Position numbers and translations under genes: made by a program. From contig NZ_CP095043.1 in the NCBI RefSeq assembly GCF_022919175.1, positions 1,736,001 to 1,800,000 of the forward strand: a DNA stretch of 64,000 nt, in the 5' to 3' direction. The notes under the pieces are model-generated. The model did no database searches, was not told the origin of the DNA, and was given only the letters and a program-made list of their open reading frames with translations. The DNA is from Leucobacter rhizosphaerae (GTDB taxonomy: Bacteria; Actinomycetota; Actinomycetes; Actinomycetales; Microbacteriaceae). Below are positions 10,462-17,717 of the stretch, piece by piece. Each line of letters opens with the position of its first letter. The stretch's first letter is position 1.

Positions 10462-10482
10462 GTTGAGCCGTATGCACTCAAG
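10462..10482. promoter_or_regulatory. HAIR operator 1 (HspR site) overlapping the dnaK -10 box
   Basis: GTTGAGC-N7-ACTCAAG matches the HspR-associated inverted repeat CTTGAGT-N7-ACTCAAG with two deviations. Its right arm overlaps the dnaK -10 box TAAACT (10481-10486 on the minus strand), so bound HspR would block RNA polymerase. Confidence 0.85.
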
Positions 10483-10508
10483 TTTATCGAACGCGTGGAT
10501 ACAGTCAA
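10481..10508 (-). promoter_or_regulatory. dnaK promoter
   Basis: On the minus strand, TTGACT (10503-10508) is followed 16 bases later by TAAACT (10481-10486). It looks like a housekeeping-sigma promoter rather than a dedicated heat-shock-sigma one, as expected for repressor-controlled actinobacterial chaperones. It shares the string GTTCGATAAACTTGAGT with the clpB upstream region. Confidence 0.75.
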
Positions 10509-10523
10509 GTCGGATCCCGCAAA

Positions 10524-10544
10524 GTTGAGTCGCTTCCACTCAAC
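10524..10544. promoter_or_regulatory. HAIR operator 2 upstream of dnaK
   Basis: GTTGAGT-N7-ACTCAAC is a perfect 7-base inverted repeat in HAIR format, one base per arm off the consensus. It lies just upstream of the dnaK -35 box, and 56 bases before the ATG of the divergent transporter gene, which it might also influence. Confidence 0.82.
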
Positions 10545-10599
10545 TCTCAGGATCAACTTTTCTCCCGCTCGCGGGCCCCTCCACGCTACGCTGAGCGGC

Positions 10600-11943
10600 A
10601 TGAGCCAGCACTCGCCGCAGCCCGCAGCCGACTCGTCCGACGCGGGCCGCGGAACCCGGCCCGAGGTCGTTCGCAAACGCACCGTCTTCGCCTGGTCCCT
10701 GTGGGACTGGGGCTCCGCTTCCTTCAACGCCGTCGTCACGACCTTCGTCTTCACCGTCTACCTCACCTCGGGCTCCTTCGGCGAGGAGGCGGAGGTCTCG
10801 GTGAAGCTCGGCACGACCCTCGCGATCGCCGGCGTCGCGATCGCACTGCTGGCCCCGGTGCTCGGCCGCCTCACCGACGCGACCGGGCGCAGGAAGCAGT
10901 GGCTCGGCATCAACACCGCCATCGTCGTCGCCTGCACGGCACTGCTCGTGCTCGTCGCCCCGGAGGAGCAGTACCTGATCCTCGGCCTCGTGCTCCTCGC
11001 GGTGGGCAACGTCGCCTTCGAGTTCGCGAGCGTGAGCTACAACTCGATGCTCACGCAGCTGGCGACTCCCGCGACCATGGGTCGGGTCTCGGGCGTCGGC
11101 TGGGGCATGGGGTATCTCGGCGGGATCGTGCTGCTCACGATCCTGCTCGTCGGCTTCATCTTCCCCGATCCGGGCTGGTTCGGCGTGACGAGCGAGGGTG
11201 CCTGGAACATTCGGATCGCCATGGTGCTCTCGGCCGCGTGGTTCGCGGTCTTCGCGCTGCCGGTATTCTTCGCGATCCCGGAGGTGCCCGCCGACACCGC
11301 GAGCCCGGTGCACGGCCTCTTCTCCGGGTACCGGGAGCTGTTCCGCAGCCTGCGAGGTCTCTGGCGCGAGTCGAAGCAGACTCTCTTCTTCCTGCTCGCG
11401 AGCGCGGTCTTCCGCGACGGGCTCGCCGGCGTCTTCACGTTCGCCGGGGTGATTGCGGCGCGATCCTTCGGGTTCGACGCCACGACCGTGATCATCTTCG
11501 CGATCGCGGCCAACGTCATCTCGGGTGTCGCGACCATTCTGGGTGGCATGTTCGAGGATCGCTTCAGCGCGAAGGGAGTGATGGCCGCCTCACTTGTCGC
11601 CATGGTGATCGGCCTCATCCTCGTCTTCGTGCTCGCCCCGCTCGGTCCCTGGGTGTTCTGGACCTTCGGTCTGATGTCGGCGGTCTTCGTCGGACCGGTG
11701 CAGTCGGCGAGCCGCAGCTACCTCGCGAAGCTCATTCCGCCGGGGCGCGAGGGCGAGATTTTCGGGCTCTACGCGACGACCGGACGCGCGGTCTCGTTCC
11801 TCGCGCCCGCAGCCTTCACCGCCGCTGTCGCGCTCGGCGGCAGCTCGCTGTTCGGGATCCTCGGCATCGCCCTCGTGCTGCTCATCGGCATGGTGCTCCT
11901 CCTGATGGTGCGCGACACACCCGCGACCCGTGTGGCAGTCTGA
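10600..11943 (+). CDS. MFS transporter, UMF1/Atg22-like
   Basis: 447 residues. The opening of the membrane part, FAWSLWDWGSASFNAVVTTF, is characteristic of the UMF1 family (Atg22-like vacuole effluxers and bacterial relatives). About twelve hydrophobic segments follow. ATG 10600 is preceded by TACGCT seven bases upstream with no ribosome site, which suggests a leaderless transcript; an in-frame ATG at 10447 would run through the HAIR region and is rejected. UMF1 members are thought to export amino acids or peptides, but the bacterial substrate is unknown. The downstream lipoprotein gene starts five bases after its stop. Confidence 0.8.
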   Translation: MSQHSPQPAADSSDAGRGTRPEVVRKRTVFAWSLWDWGSASFNAVVTTFVFTVYLTSGSFGEEAEVSVKLGTTLAIAGVAIALLAPVLGRLTDATGRRKQWLGINTAIVVACTALLVLVAPEEQYLILGLVLLAVGNVAFEFASVSYNSMLTQLATPATMGRVSGVGWGMGYLGGIVLLTILLVGFIFPDPGWFGVTSEGAWNIRIAMVLSAAWFAVFALPVFFAIPEVPADTASPVHGLFSGYRELFRSLRGLWRESKQTLFFLLASAVFRDGLAGVFTFAGVIAARSFGFDATTVIIFAIAANVISGVATILGGMFEDRFSAKGVMAASLVAMVIGLILVFVLAPLGPWVFWTFGLMSAVFVGPVQSASRSYLAKLIPPGREGEIFGLYATTGRAVSFLAPAAFTAAVALGGSSLFGILGIALVLLIGMVLLLMVRDTPATRVAV

Positions 11944-11948
11944 GAGGC

Positions 11949-13151
11949 ATGCATTTCCAGGCGACTCCCGCGGCCCGTCGACCCGTTGCACTCCGCGCCC
12001 TCGCGCTGATCGGGGGTGCGCTCATGCTCGCCGGGTGCACGTCGGGCGCCTCGGAGGCTCCGCCGTCCGACCTCACACAGCTCGAGCTGCACCCGGTGGG
12101 CGATCCGGGTCGATGGTTCGACAACGGGTACGCCGACGGCGTGGTGGCCACGTACGCGACGGCGAACACGGTCTGCGGGATCGCCGACGACCTCGTGATC
12201 GAGATGCAGGCCGGGCCGAATAACGGTTCCCGGGTACTCGCGCGACCGCTCGCGGGCGGCGACGTGCGCTGGGAGGCTGACGATGCGCGGTGCACTCCCG
12301 GCGCGATCCTGGACGGGTCCGCACTGATCGCACGATCGTGGACCAGCGAGCCGGATTGGCAGATCGTCGATGCGGCGACGGGCGAAACGACCAGCGACCT
12401 CGCGCTGGAGAACGAGCGGAGCAGCGTGAAGCTCGTTGCGCAGATCGAGGATCTGCTCGTCCTCTCGAACGCCGAGGGCGCACTCTCCGGGTTCCGGGGC
12501 GGGGCGCCCGTGTGGACGACGATGGTGCCCGCGAACGCCACGATCACTCCGCTGGACGACGGCCACCTCGGGGTGCTCGACGGGCTGGACGATCGCCTCG
12601 TGATCGTCGACGGGAGTTCCGGCGACACGGTCCTCGAGCAGGACGTCGAGCGCGCCGACGGGATCACCTGGGCGAGCGACGGCTACGTGGAGCGGATCAA
12701 CCAGTCGGATCCCGAGTACGCCTTCTTCGACGTCTCGGGCACCGAGGTCGACCGTACGGTCGGATCCTCGCAGTATCGATTCGTCCCCTCCCCGGAGAGC
12801 GGCATCACCTTCCCCGTCGCGGACCACGTCGCCGCCGGCGGAGTCGTCGGCGTGAGCGCCGACGGGATCCCGAGCCTCTACCAGGACCAGCGTCAGCGCG
12901 ACTTCACTCCCGAGGGGAGCATCGAGCTGCCCGACAGCATCATTGCGCTACGCGGGATCAGCGCCGACGGCGCGCTGCTCCTGTTCCGCACCGACGCCGA
13001 TGGCCTCATCTTCGTCGACGGCACCGGCGCGGAGGTGTTCACCTGGCCCATCGCGTCGGGCGAGCTCAGGATCGAAGCCGGGCTCCTCGTGGTGGAGTCG
13101 GGACCCACCACACAGGTGCTCCTGCCCGCCGGGATTTCCCCAGTAGCCTAG
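11949..13151 (+). CDS. Lipoprotein with predicted beta-propeller-like repeats
   Basis: 400 residues. The N-terminus is a lipoprotein signal: basic ARRP, then a hydrophobic ALRALALIGGALM, then the lipobox LAGC with its cysteine near residue 30. The mature part is rich in short strand-turn repeats such as DDRLVIVDGSSGD and GLIFVDGTGAEVFTW, with acidic turns, resembling PQQ/WD-type propeller blades. No catalytic motif is visible. It probably sits on the outer face of the membrane. It starts 5 bases after the UMF1-type transporter and ends 4 bases before the helicase gene. The function is unknown. Confidence 0.72.
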   Translation: MHFQATPAARRPVALRALALIGGALMLAGCTSGASEAPPSDLTQLELHPVGDPGRWFDNGYADGVVATYATANTVCGIADDLVIEMQAGPNNGSRVLARPLAGGDVRWEADDARCTPGAILDGSALIARSWTSEPDWQIVDAATGETTSDLALENERSSVKLVAQIEDLLVLSNAEGALSGFRGGAPVWTTMVPANATITPLDDGHLGVLDGLDDRLVIVDGSSGDTVLEQDVERADGITWASDGYVERINQSDPEYAFFDVSGTEVDRTVGSSQYRFVPSPESGITFPVADHVAAGGVVGVSADGIPSLYQDQRQRDFTPEGSIELPDSIIALRGISADGALLLFRTDADGLIFVDGTGAEVFTWPIASGELRIEAGLLVVESGPTTQVLLPAGISPVA

Positions 13152-13155
13152 TCGG

Positions 13156-14442
13156 GTGGCACGACCAGACCTTTCCGCCGAGCAGCTCGCCGTCTACGAG
13201 CGCATCGAGCACACCCGCGAGCACATCTTCGTGACGGGTCGCGCCGGCACCGGCAAGTCCACGATCCTGAACCATCTCGCCTGGAAGACCAGCAAGATCA
13301 TCGCGGTCTGCGCTCCGACCGGGGTCGCCGCACTGAACGTCGGCGGGCAGACGATCCACTCGCTGCTGCGCCTCCCCACCGGCGTGATCGCGGACCAGGA
13401 GCTCGACCAGCCGGCCGAGCTCAAGAAGATGCTCGCGTCGATCGACACTCTGGTCATCGACGAGGTCTCGATGGTGTCGGCCGACCTCATGGACGCGATC
13501 GACCGGTCACTGCGGCTCGCCCGCGGCAAGAAGCACGATCCGTTCGGCGGCGCGCAGATCATCATGTTCGGCGACCCGTTCCAGCTGCCGCCCGTGCCGC
13601 CGCGCGATCCGCACGAGCGCGCCTACTTCGACGACACGTACCGCTCGCTGTGGTTCTTCGACGCGAACGTCTGGAAGAGCGCGCCGCTCTCCGCGGTCGA
13701 GCTCACCGAGGTGCATCGGCAGCGCGACGACCGCTTCAAGCAGATCCTGGGTGCGGTGCGGCACGGTGTCGTCGCCGAGGATCAGGCCAACGAGCTCAAC
13801 GCGGCGGGATCCCGCACCGCACCGCGCGACGTCATCACGCTCGCAACCACGAACGCCGTGGTGAACCGCATCAACGCGGAGCGGCTGGCGGAGATCACCG
13901 GGGCGCCGCTGCGGGCCGTCGCAGAGATCAACGGGGAGTTCCGCGAGAACACCTACCCCGCCGACGAGGTGCTCGAGTTGAAGCCCGGCGCGCAGGTGAT
14001 GTTCCTGCGCAACGACCCCGACGGGCGCTGGGTGAACGGCACGATCGGCACGGTGTCGCGCGTCGACGGCACGGTGTGGGTCGAGGTGGATCGCGAGGAG
14101 TTCGAGGTCGAGCCGACGACCTGGGAGCGGTACCGGTACCGCTACGACGCCGAGACGAAGAAGCTCGAGAAGGAGGTCGTCGCGGAGTTCGAGCAGTTCC
14201 CGCTGCGGCTGGCCTGGGCGGTCACCGTGCACAAGTCGCAGGGGCACACCTACGACTCCGCCATCATCGACCTCGGTCCGCGCGCGTTCAGCGCGGGGCA
14301 GACCTATGTGGCGCTCAGCCGGGTGCGGTCGCTCGACGGCCTCTTTCTCCGCCGCCCGCTGCAGCCGCGCGACGTGATCGTGGATCCGAACGTCGTGCGC
14401 TTCATGAGCGAGGGCGGCGTCGCCGGAGGGCTCGGGGGTTAG
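13156..14442 (+). CDS. Pif1-type superfamily 1 DNA helicase
   Basis: 428 residues. The Walker A loop GRAGTGKST lies near residue 29, motif Ia in CAPTGVAALNVGGQTIHS, Walker B in LVIDEVSMVSADLMD and motif III in IMFGDPFQLPPV. The C-terminal motifs include HKSQGHTYDSAIIDLG and TYVALSRVRSLDGLFL. This is the Pif1/RecD2-like 5'-3' helicase architecture without accessory domains. Likely roles are resolving G-quadruplexes or R-loops during replication. The GTG start has TAGCCT six bases upstream and no ribosome site, suggesting a leaderless mRNA. Its stop overlaps that of the convergent heme oxygenase gene by four bases. Confidence 0.85.
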   Translation: MARPDLSAEQLAVYERIEHTREHIFVTGRAGTGKSTILNHLAWKTSKIIAVCAPTGVAALNVGGQTIHSLLRLPTGVIADQELDQPAELKKMLASIDTLVIDEVSMVSADLMDAIDRSLRLARGKKHDPFGGAQIIMFGDPFQLPPVPPRDPHERAYFDDTYRSLWFFDANVWKSAPLSAVELTEVHRQRDDRFKQILGAVRHGVVAEDQANELNAAGSRTAPRDVITLATTNAVVNRINAERLAEITGAPLRAVAEINGEFRENTYPADEVLELKPGAQVMFLRNDPDGRWVNGTIGTVSRVDGTVWVEVDREEFEVEPTTWERYRYRYDAETKKLEKEVVAEFEQFPLRLAWAVTVHKSQGHTYDSAIIDLGPRAFSAGQTYVALSRVRSLDGLFLRRPLQPRDVIVDPNVVRFMSEGGVAGGLGG

Positions 14443-15539
14443 GCTGCGGCCTTCTGCCGGCCGAGGTCGGCGAACACCGCGGTGTTGAAGGCGTACGCGG
14501 CGCGCACCTCGTCGAGCATGCGGGTGCGCTCGGCATCGTCCAGCTCGGCGCCGAGACGGTCGAGCGCGGCTCGGTACTCGTTCTTGAAGCCCGCGATCGA
14601 GCCGAGCGCGCTGAAGTCGTAGAACTCCACGCCACCGTCCGCGAGGTCGTGCTGCTTCGCGACGAGCTTCGCGATCATCTGCCCACCCGAGAGGTCCCCG
14701 AGGTAGCGCGTGTAGTGGTGCGCGACGATGCCGGGCACCCAGGCGTCGTCGGCCACCTCGCGGATCCTGGCCGCGTAAGCCGCGGTCGCCGGAGTGGCAA
14801 CGATCCGGTCGCGCCAATCGGCACCGACGAGCGCGACGAGATCGGCCTCGAGCGCGGGCATGCGGGTGAGCGCCGGCACGTGGAACCCGGCGAACGCCGG
14901 ATCCTCGGCGACGCGCTCCGCTGCGGCCTCGAGTGCCTCGTACATGAAGAAGTGCTGCGCGACGAGGTCGATGTAGTCCTGCTTCGTACCGCGGCCGCGC
15001 ATGATGTCCTCCATGAAGGTCGCACCCTCGCTGTCGGAGTGATCGGACCAGGAGGACTCGCGGATCACGCGGGAGAAGGGCGCCTCGGCGCCGTCGTCAG
15101 CGCTGTCGGAGCTCGTGTGACCGTGAGCGCCGCCGTGGCCGTGCGCAGCGCCGTGGCCGTGGCCACCGCCATGACCGTGGGCAGCGGCATCACCGTGGGC
15201 ATGGGACGCCTCGCCCTGCGCCGCGTCCGCGGCGGGCTGGTGCTCCTCGCGGGCAGGCACGCCGAGCGTCTCGCAGGCCGCGTGGTAGAGCGCGACGATC
15301 TCGCGACGGATGTCCGGGCGCTCGGCGATCGGCCCGTTCGGCCACGCCACCTCGAGGTCGTGCGCCCCGTCGGCGTCCTCGACCCGCCAGAGCCCCGCGT
15401 CGTCGCGGAGTCCGACCATGGTGCTCGCCGTCGCCTGCGGCCGCCCGAACGCGCGCGCGATGAGGAGGTTGTCTTCGGGGTGATCGCCGTTCATGTGGCC
15501 GACAACGGCAGAGATTACGGCATCCGGAAAATTCGTCAC
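14439..15539 (-). CDS. Heme oxygenase fused to DUF2470, with histidine-rich linker
   Basis: 366 residues in three parts. Residues 1-95 form a DUF2470/pyridoxamine-oxidase-like domain (HMNGDHPEDNLLIARAFG), often associated with heme handling. Residues 113-141 form a linker with ten histidines in H-G-H units. From about 155 comes a biliverdin-forming heme oxygenase domain with the distal-helix signature YLGDLSGGQ near 260. It opens heme to release iron, biliverdin and CO. The linker may bind Fe, Zn or Ni. The GTG start has TAGACT six bases upstream, a leaderless-type arrangement. No heme importer is adjacent. Confidence 0.87.
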   Translation of the reverse strand: MTNFPDAVISAVVGHMNGDHPEDNLLIARAFGRPQATASTMVGLRDDAGLWRVEDADGAHDLEVAWPNGPIAERPDIRREIVALYHAACETLGVPAREEHQPAADAAQGEASHAHGDAAAHGHGGGHGHGAAHGHGGAHGHTSSDSADDGAEAPFSRVIRESSWSDHSDSEGATFMEDIMRGRGTKQDYIDLVAQHFFMYEALEAAAERVAEDPAFAGFHVPALTRMPALEADLVALVGADWRDRIVATPATAAYAARIREVADDAWVPGIVAHHYTRYLGDLSGGQMIAKLVAKQHDLADGGVEFYDFSALGSIAGFKNEYRAALDRLGAELDDAERTRMLDEVRAAYAFNTAVFADLGRQKAAA

Positions 15540-15649
15540 CGTGCGAGTCTATCTAAGGATTGCCTCACTTCGCCCGCCGGACGCGTTCCTCCCAGTCACA
15601 CGCAGTAGACTTCGGCGAGGTCTGTGTCTTCACGGAGATTGGTGGTTGA

Positions 15650-16906
15650 GTGTTCCCGAGGCTTGCACGTCGCGCCCGCGTCGTTACGATAAGCGCCCTT
15701 GCCGTGGCTGCGCTCGGCCTGACTGCCTGCACCGGCGGCGGGGGCGGCGCCGTGAGCGGCGACGTCAACACCGTGGATGATGCGCTCGCGACCGCCTTCG
15801 ACGACGCGATCGCCACCGCGATGCAGAGCAGCGGCTCGACCGAGGCCATCGTGGGTGTCTGGGGCACCGACGGCGGGGAGTACGTCCGCGCCTACGGCAA
15901 CGAGGAGCTCAGCGGCGGCAGCCTGATCCGCGGGGCCCAGGCGACGCAGCCCGTGATGTGCGCCCTCCTCCTCGACCTCGTCGACGAGGGCACCCTCGAC
16001 CTCGATCGCGAGATTTCCAAGGACCTCACGCGACAGGTCGGCATCGAGGGCGTCACGTACCGCCAGCTCTGCGACATGCGCTCCGGCCTCGCGGACTTCA
16101 AGAGCGGCTACCTCGATATCTTCGCGAACAATCCCACGCGCGTGTGGCCGGATCAGGAGCTCCTCGCGCAGGGGCTCGTCCACTCGCCGCTGTCGTGGCC
16201 CGGACGTGACGTGCACCAGTCGGACACGAACCCCGTCGTGCTGTCGCGCGCCCTGCGCGTCAAGACCGCCGGAGAGATGCCCGCGCTCCTCAAGGAACGC
16301 GTCTTCTCGGCCGCGAACATGAACGCGAGCTTCTACCCCAGCCCCGAGACCACGGAGCTGTCGGGATCCACGCTCTCGGGGCTCACCTACCCGTCCAGCG
16401 GCGGCGCGCCCGTCTGCGACGCCGGCGTGGTCGAGGTGCCCGCCGTGTCCTCGTCGATGCTGGCCGGCGCCGGAGGCACGGTGACGACCGTGACCGACCT
16501 GAAGAACTTCTACACCGCCTACCTCGGCGGCACGTTCGGCGGCGAGCAGGCGGGGGTCGTCACGGAGACGAACCCGCTGGCGAACCCGGAGCGGGACGCC
16601 GACGGCAACCCGACCACCGAGCCGGACCCCGCCGGTGCGCAGTGGGCGTTCGGCATGGAGAAGCAGGGTCCCCTCTACGGTCAGAGCGGTGCGATCACCG
16701 GCACCCTGACCGCCGCGTACCACGACCCGGAGTCCGGGTACACCGTGGTCGTCGCGCTCAACAACTCCTCCGCCGGGGCCGCCTTCGTGAAGTCGCTCGC
16801 CTTCCAGCTGGCCGCGATCTCGACCGAGGCCGGCAGCGGTGCGGAGCTGGGCTGGACCGCGGCCGACCAGGCGGCGAAGATCGCCGAGACCGCGATCTGC
16901 CAGTAG
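15650..16906 (+). CDS. Serine-hydrolase-fold (PBP/beta-lactamase class C-like) lipoprotein, predicted catalytically dead
   Basis: 418 residues. The signal ends in lipobox LTAC (Cys27). The rest aligns with class C beta-lactamase / D-alanyl-D-alanine carboxypeptidase proteins through LLLDLVDEGTLDLDREISKDL, YRQLCDMRSGLADF and the C-terminal DPESGYTVVVALNNSS. The catalytic positions are altered. Where S-x-x-K is expected the protein has Q97-A-T-Q100; the Y-x-N motif reads Q190-S-D; the H/K-x-G motif reads Q345-S-G. It is therefore probably a binding or regulatory protein at the outer membrane face. GTG 15650 is used, with GGAG 13 bases upstream. Flanking genes give no pathway hint. Confidence 0.78.
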   Translation: MFPRLARRARVVTISALAVAALGLTACTGGGGGAVSGDVNTVDDALATAFDDAIATAMQSSGSTEAIVGVWGTDGGEYVRAYGNEELSGGSLIRGAQATQPVMCALLLDLVDEGTLDLDREISKDLTRQVGIEGVTYRQLCDMRSGLADFKSGYLDIFANNPTRVWPDQELLAQGLVHSPLSWPGRDVHQSDTNPVVLSRALRVKTAGEMPALLKERVFSAANMNASFYPSPETTELSGSTLSGLTYPSSGGAPVCDAGVVEVPAVSSSMLAGAGGTVTTVTDLKNFYTAYLGGTFGGEQAGVVTETNPLANPERDADGNPTTEPDPAGAQWAFGMEKQGPLYGQSGAITGTLTAAYHDPESGYTVVVALNNSSAGAAFVKSLAFQLAAISTEAGSGAELGWTAADQAAKIAETAICQ

Positions 16907-16982
16907 TCGGGCCGGATCACCCGCGCGACCCTGGGTGCCGGGTCGCGGAGTGCTCGCCCCGTTTCTGCTAGTGTGGATGAGT

Positions 16983-17001
16983 CGGAATCGAAACGATTCC
17001 G
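16983..17001. repeat. Perfect 8-base inverted repeat just before the tRNA gene
   Basis: CGGAATCG-AAA-CGATTCCG ends five bases before the mature 5' end of tRNA-Gly. It could be an operator, a processing signal in the precursor leader, or the terminator of the upstream lipoprotein gene. No T-run follows. Confidence 0.7.
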
Positions 17002-17005
17002 CCGC

Positions 17006-17076
17006 GGGGATGTAGTTCAATGGTAGAACTTCAGCTTCCCAAGCTGATAGCGCGGGTTCGATTCCCGTCATCCCCT
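17006..17076 (+). tRNA. tRNA-Gly (anticodon CCC)
   Basis: The cloverleaf is complete. Acceptor stem GGGGATG pairs with CATCCCC, the D-arm lies in AGTTCAATGGTAGAAC, and anticodon stem TCAGC/GCTGA holds loop TTCCCAA with anticodon CCC at 17038-17040. The T-stem GCGGG/CCCGT encloses TTCGATT, and the discriminator base is T. The CCA end is not encoded. It reads GGG glycine codons. A strong terminator follows three bases later, so it is a single-gene transcript. Confidence 0.95.
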
Positions 17077-17078
17077 CT

Positions 17079-17112
17079 GATCGGGTCTTTTCCTCCACGA
17101 GAAGGCCCGATC
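17079..17112 (+). terminator. Rho-independent terminator of the tRNA transcript
   Basis: A 14-base-pair stem (17079-17092 with 17099-17112, two G-T wobbles) closes a six-base loop and is followed by TTTGTGTT. It lies directly after the tRNA gene. Confidence 0.85.
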
Positions 17113-17180
17113 TTTGTGTTGATCAGGCAACCTGCCGAGGACTCGGCTCCTGCGCAACAGCCTGCAACCGAGGCATCTCG

Positions 17181-17717
17181 CTAGAGGATCGCCCCCTCGA
17201 GCCGCAGCAGCGCCTCCTTGATGTCGGTGCCGAACAGGTACCCGCCCAGCCCACCGTCGGTGCGCACGATCCGGTGGCACGGCACGATCAGCGCCACGAG
17301 GTTGTTCGCGCACCCCGATGCCGCCGCCCGTACCGCGGAGGGCCGGCCCGCCAGCCCGGCGAGCTCCGTGTACGTGACGGCCGCCCCGGCGGGCACTCCG
17401 CGCAGCGCGCGCCACACCTCTCCGCGGAACGGCGTCTCCGGCTGGGCGACCGCGAGATCGTCGATCGCCGTGAGCTCCCCGGCCGCGTACGCGCGCAGCG
17501 CATCGGGGATCGCGCCCGTGTCCCGGGGCGCCGCGAGCTCGCGGGCCGCGAGATCCGGATCCAGCGCGGCCAAGCGCATCATCAGGCTTTCCGCGTCGGG
17601 ATCCGCCCCCGTCGCGAACCCGGCGGCGCGGACGGCGCCGTCCTCGGGGGTCCAGATCGCGTGGAAGGGATGACCCGCCACGTCGACGATGGTGCATTCC
17701 AGGGGTGCCGTGCTCAT
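17181..17717 (-). CDS. ogt: Methylated-DNA-[protein]-cysteine S-methyltransferase
   Basis: 178 residues. The active-site motif PCHRIV lies in NLVALIVPCHRIVRTDGG near the C-terminus, with its cysteine as the suicide methyl acceptor. The DNA-binding helix region precedes it (FRGEVWRALRGVPAGAAVTYTELA). It removes methyl groups from O6-methylguanine. ATG 17717 is preceded by GGAAAGGACACCCC. It overlaps the stop of the upstream Ada-AlkA gene as ATGA, so both repair enzymes are co-translated. Confidence 0.93.
   Translation of the reverse strand: MSTAPLECTIVDVAGHPFHAIWTPEDGAVRAAGFATGADPDAESLMMRLAALDPDLAARELAAPRDTGAIPDALRAYAAGELTAIDDLAVAQPETPFRGEVWRALRGVPAGAAVTYTELAGLAGRPSAVRAAASGCANNLVALIVPCHRIVRTDGGLGGYLFGTDIKEALLRLEGAIL

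Noticed and set aside
10447..10599. Upstream ATG extending the UMF1-type transporter by 51 codons
   Set aside because: The extension would translate the HAIR operators and the dnaK promoter and has no hydrophobic or conserved sequence.
15552..15569. Possible DtxR/IdeR iron box upstream of heme oxygenase (TGAGGCAATCCTTA on the minus strand)
   Set aside because: The AGG/CCT spacing (4 bases) does not match the 19-base IdeR consensus. Only the position is attractive, so no iron regulation is claimed.
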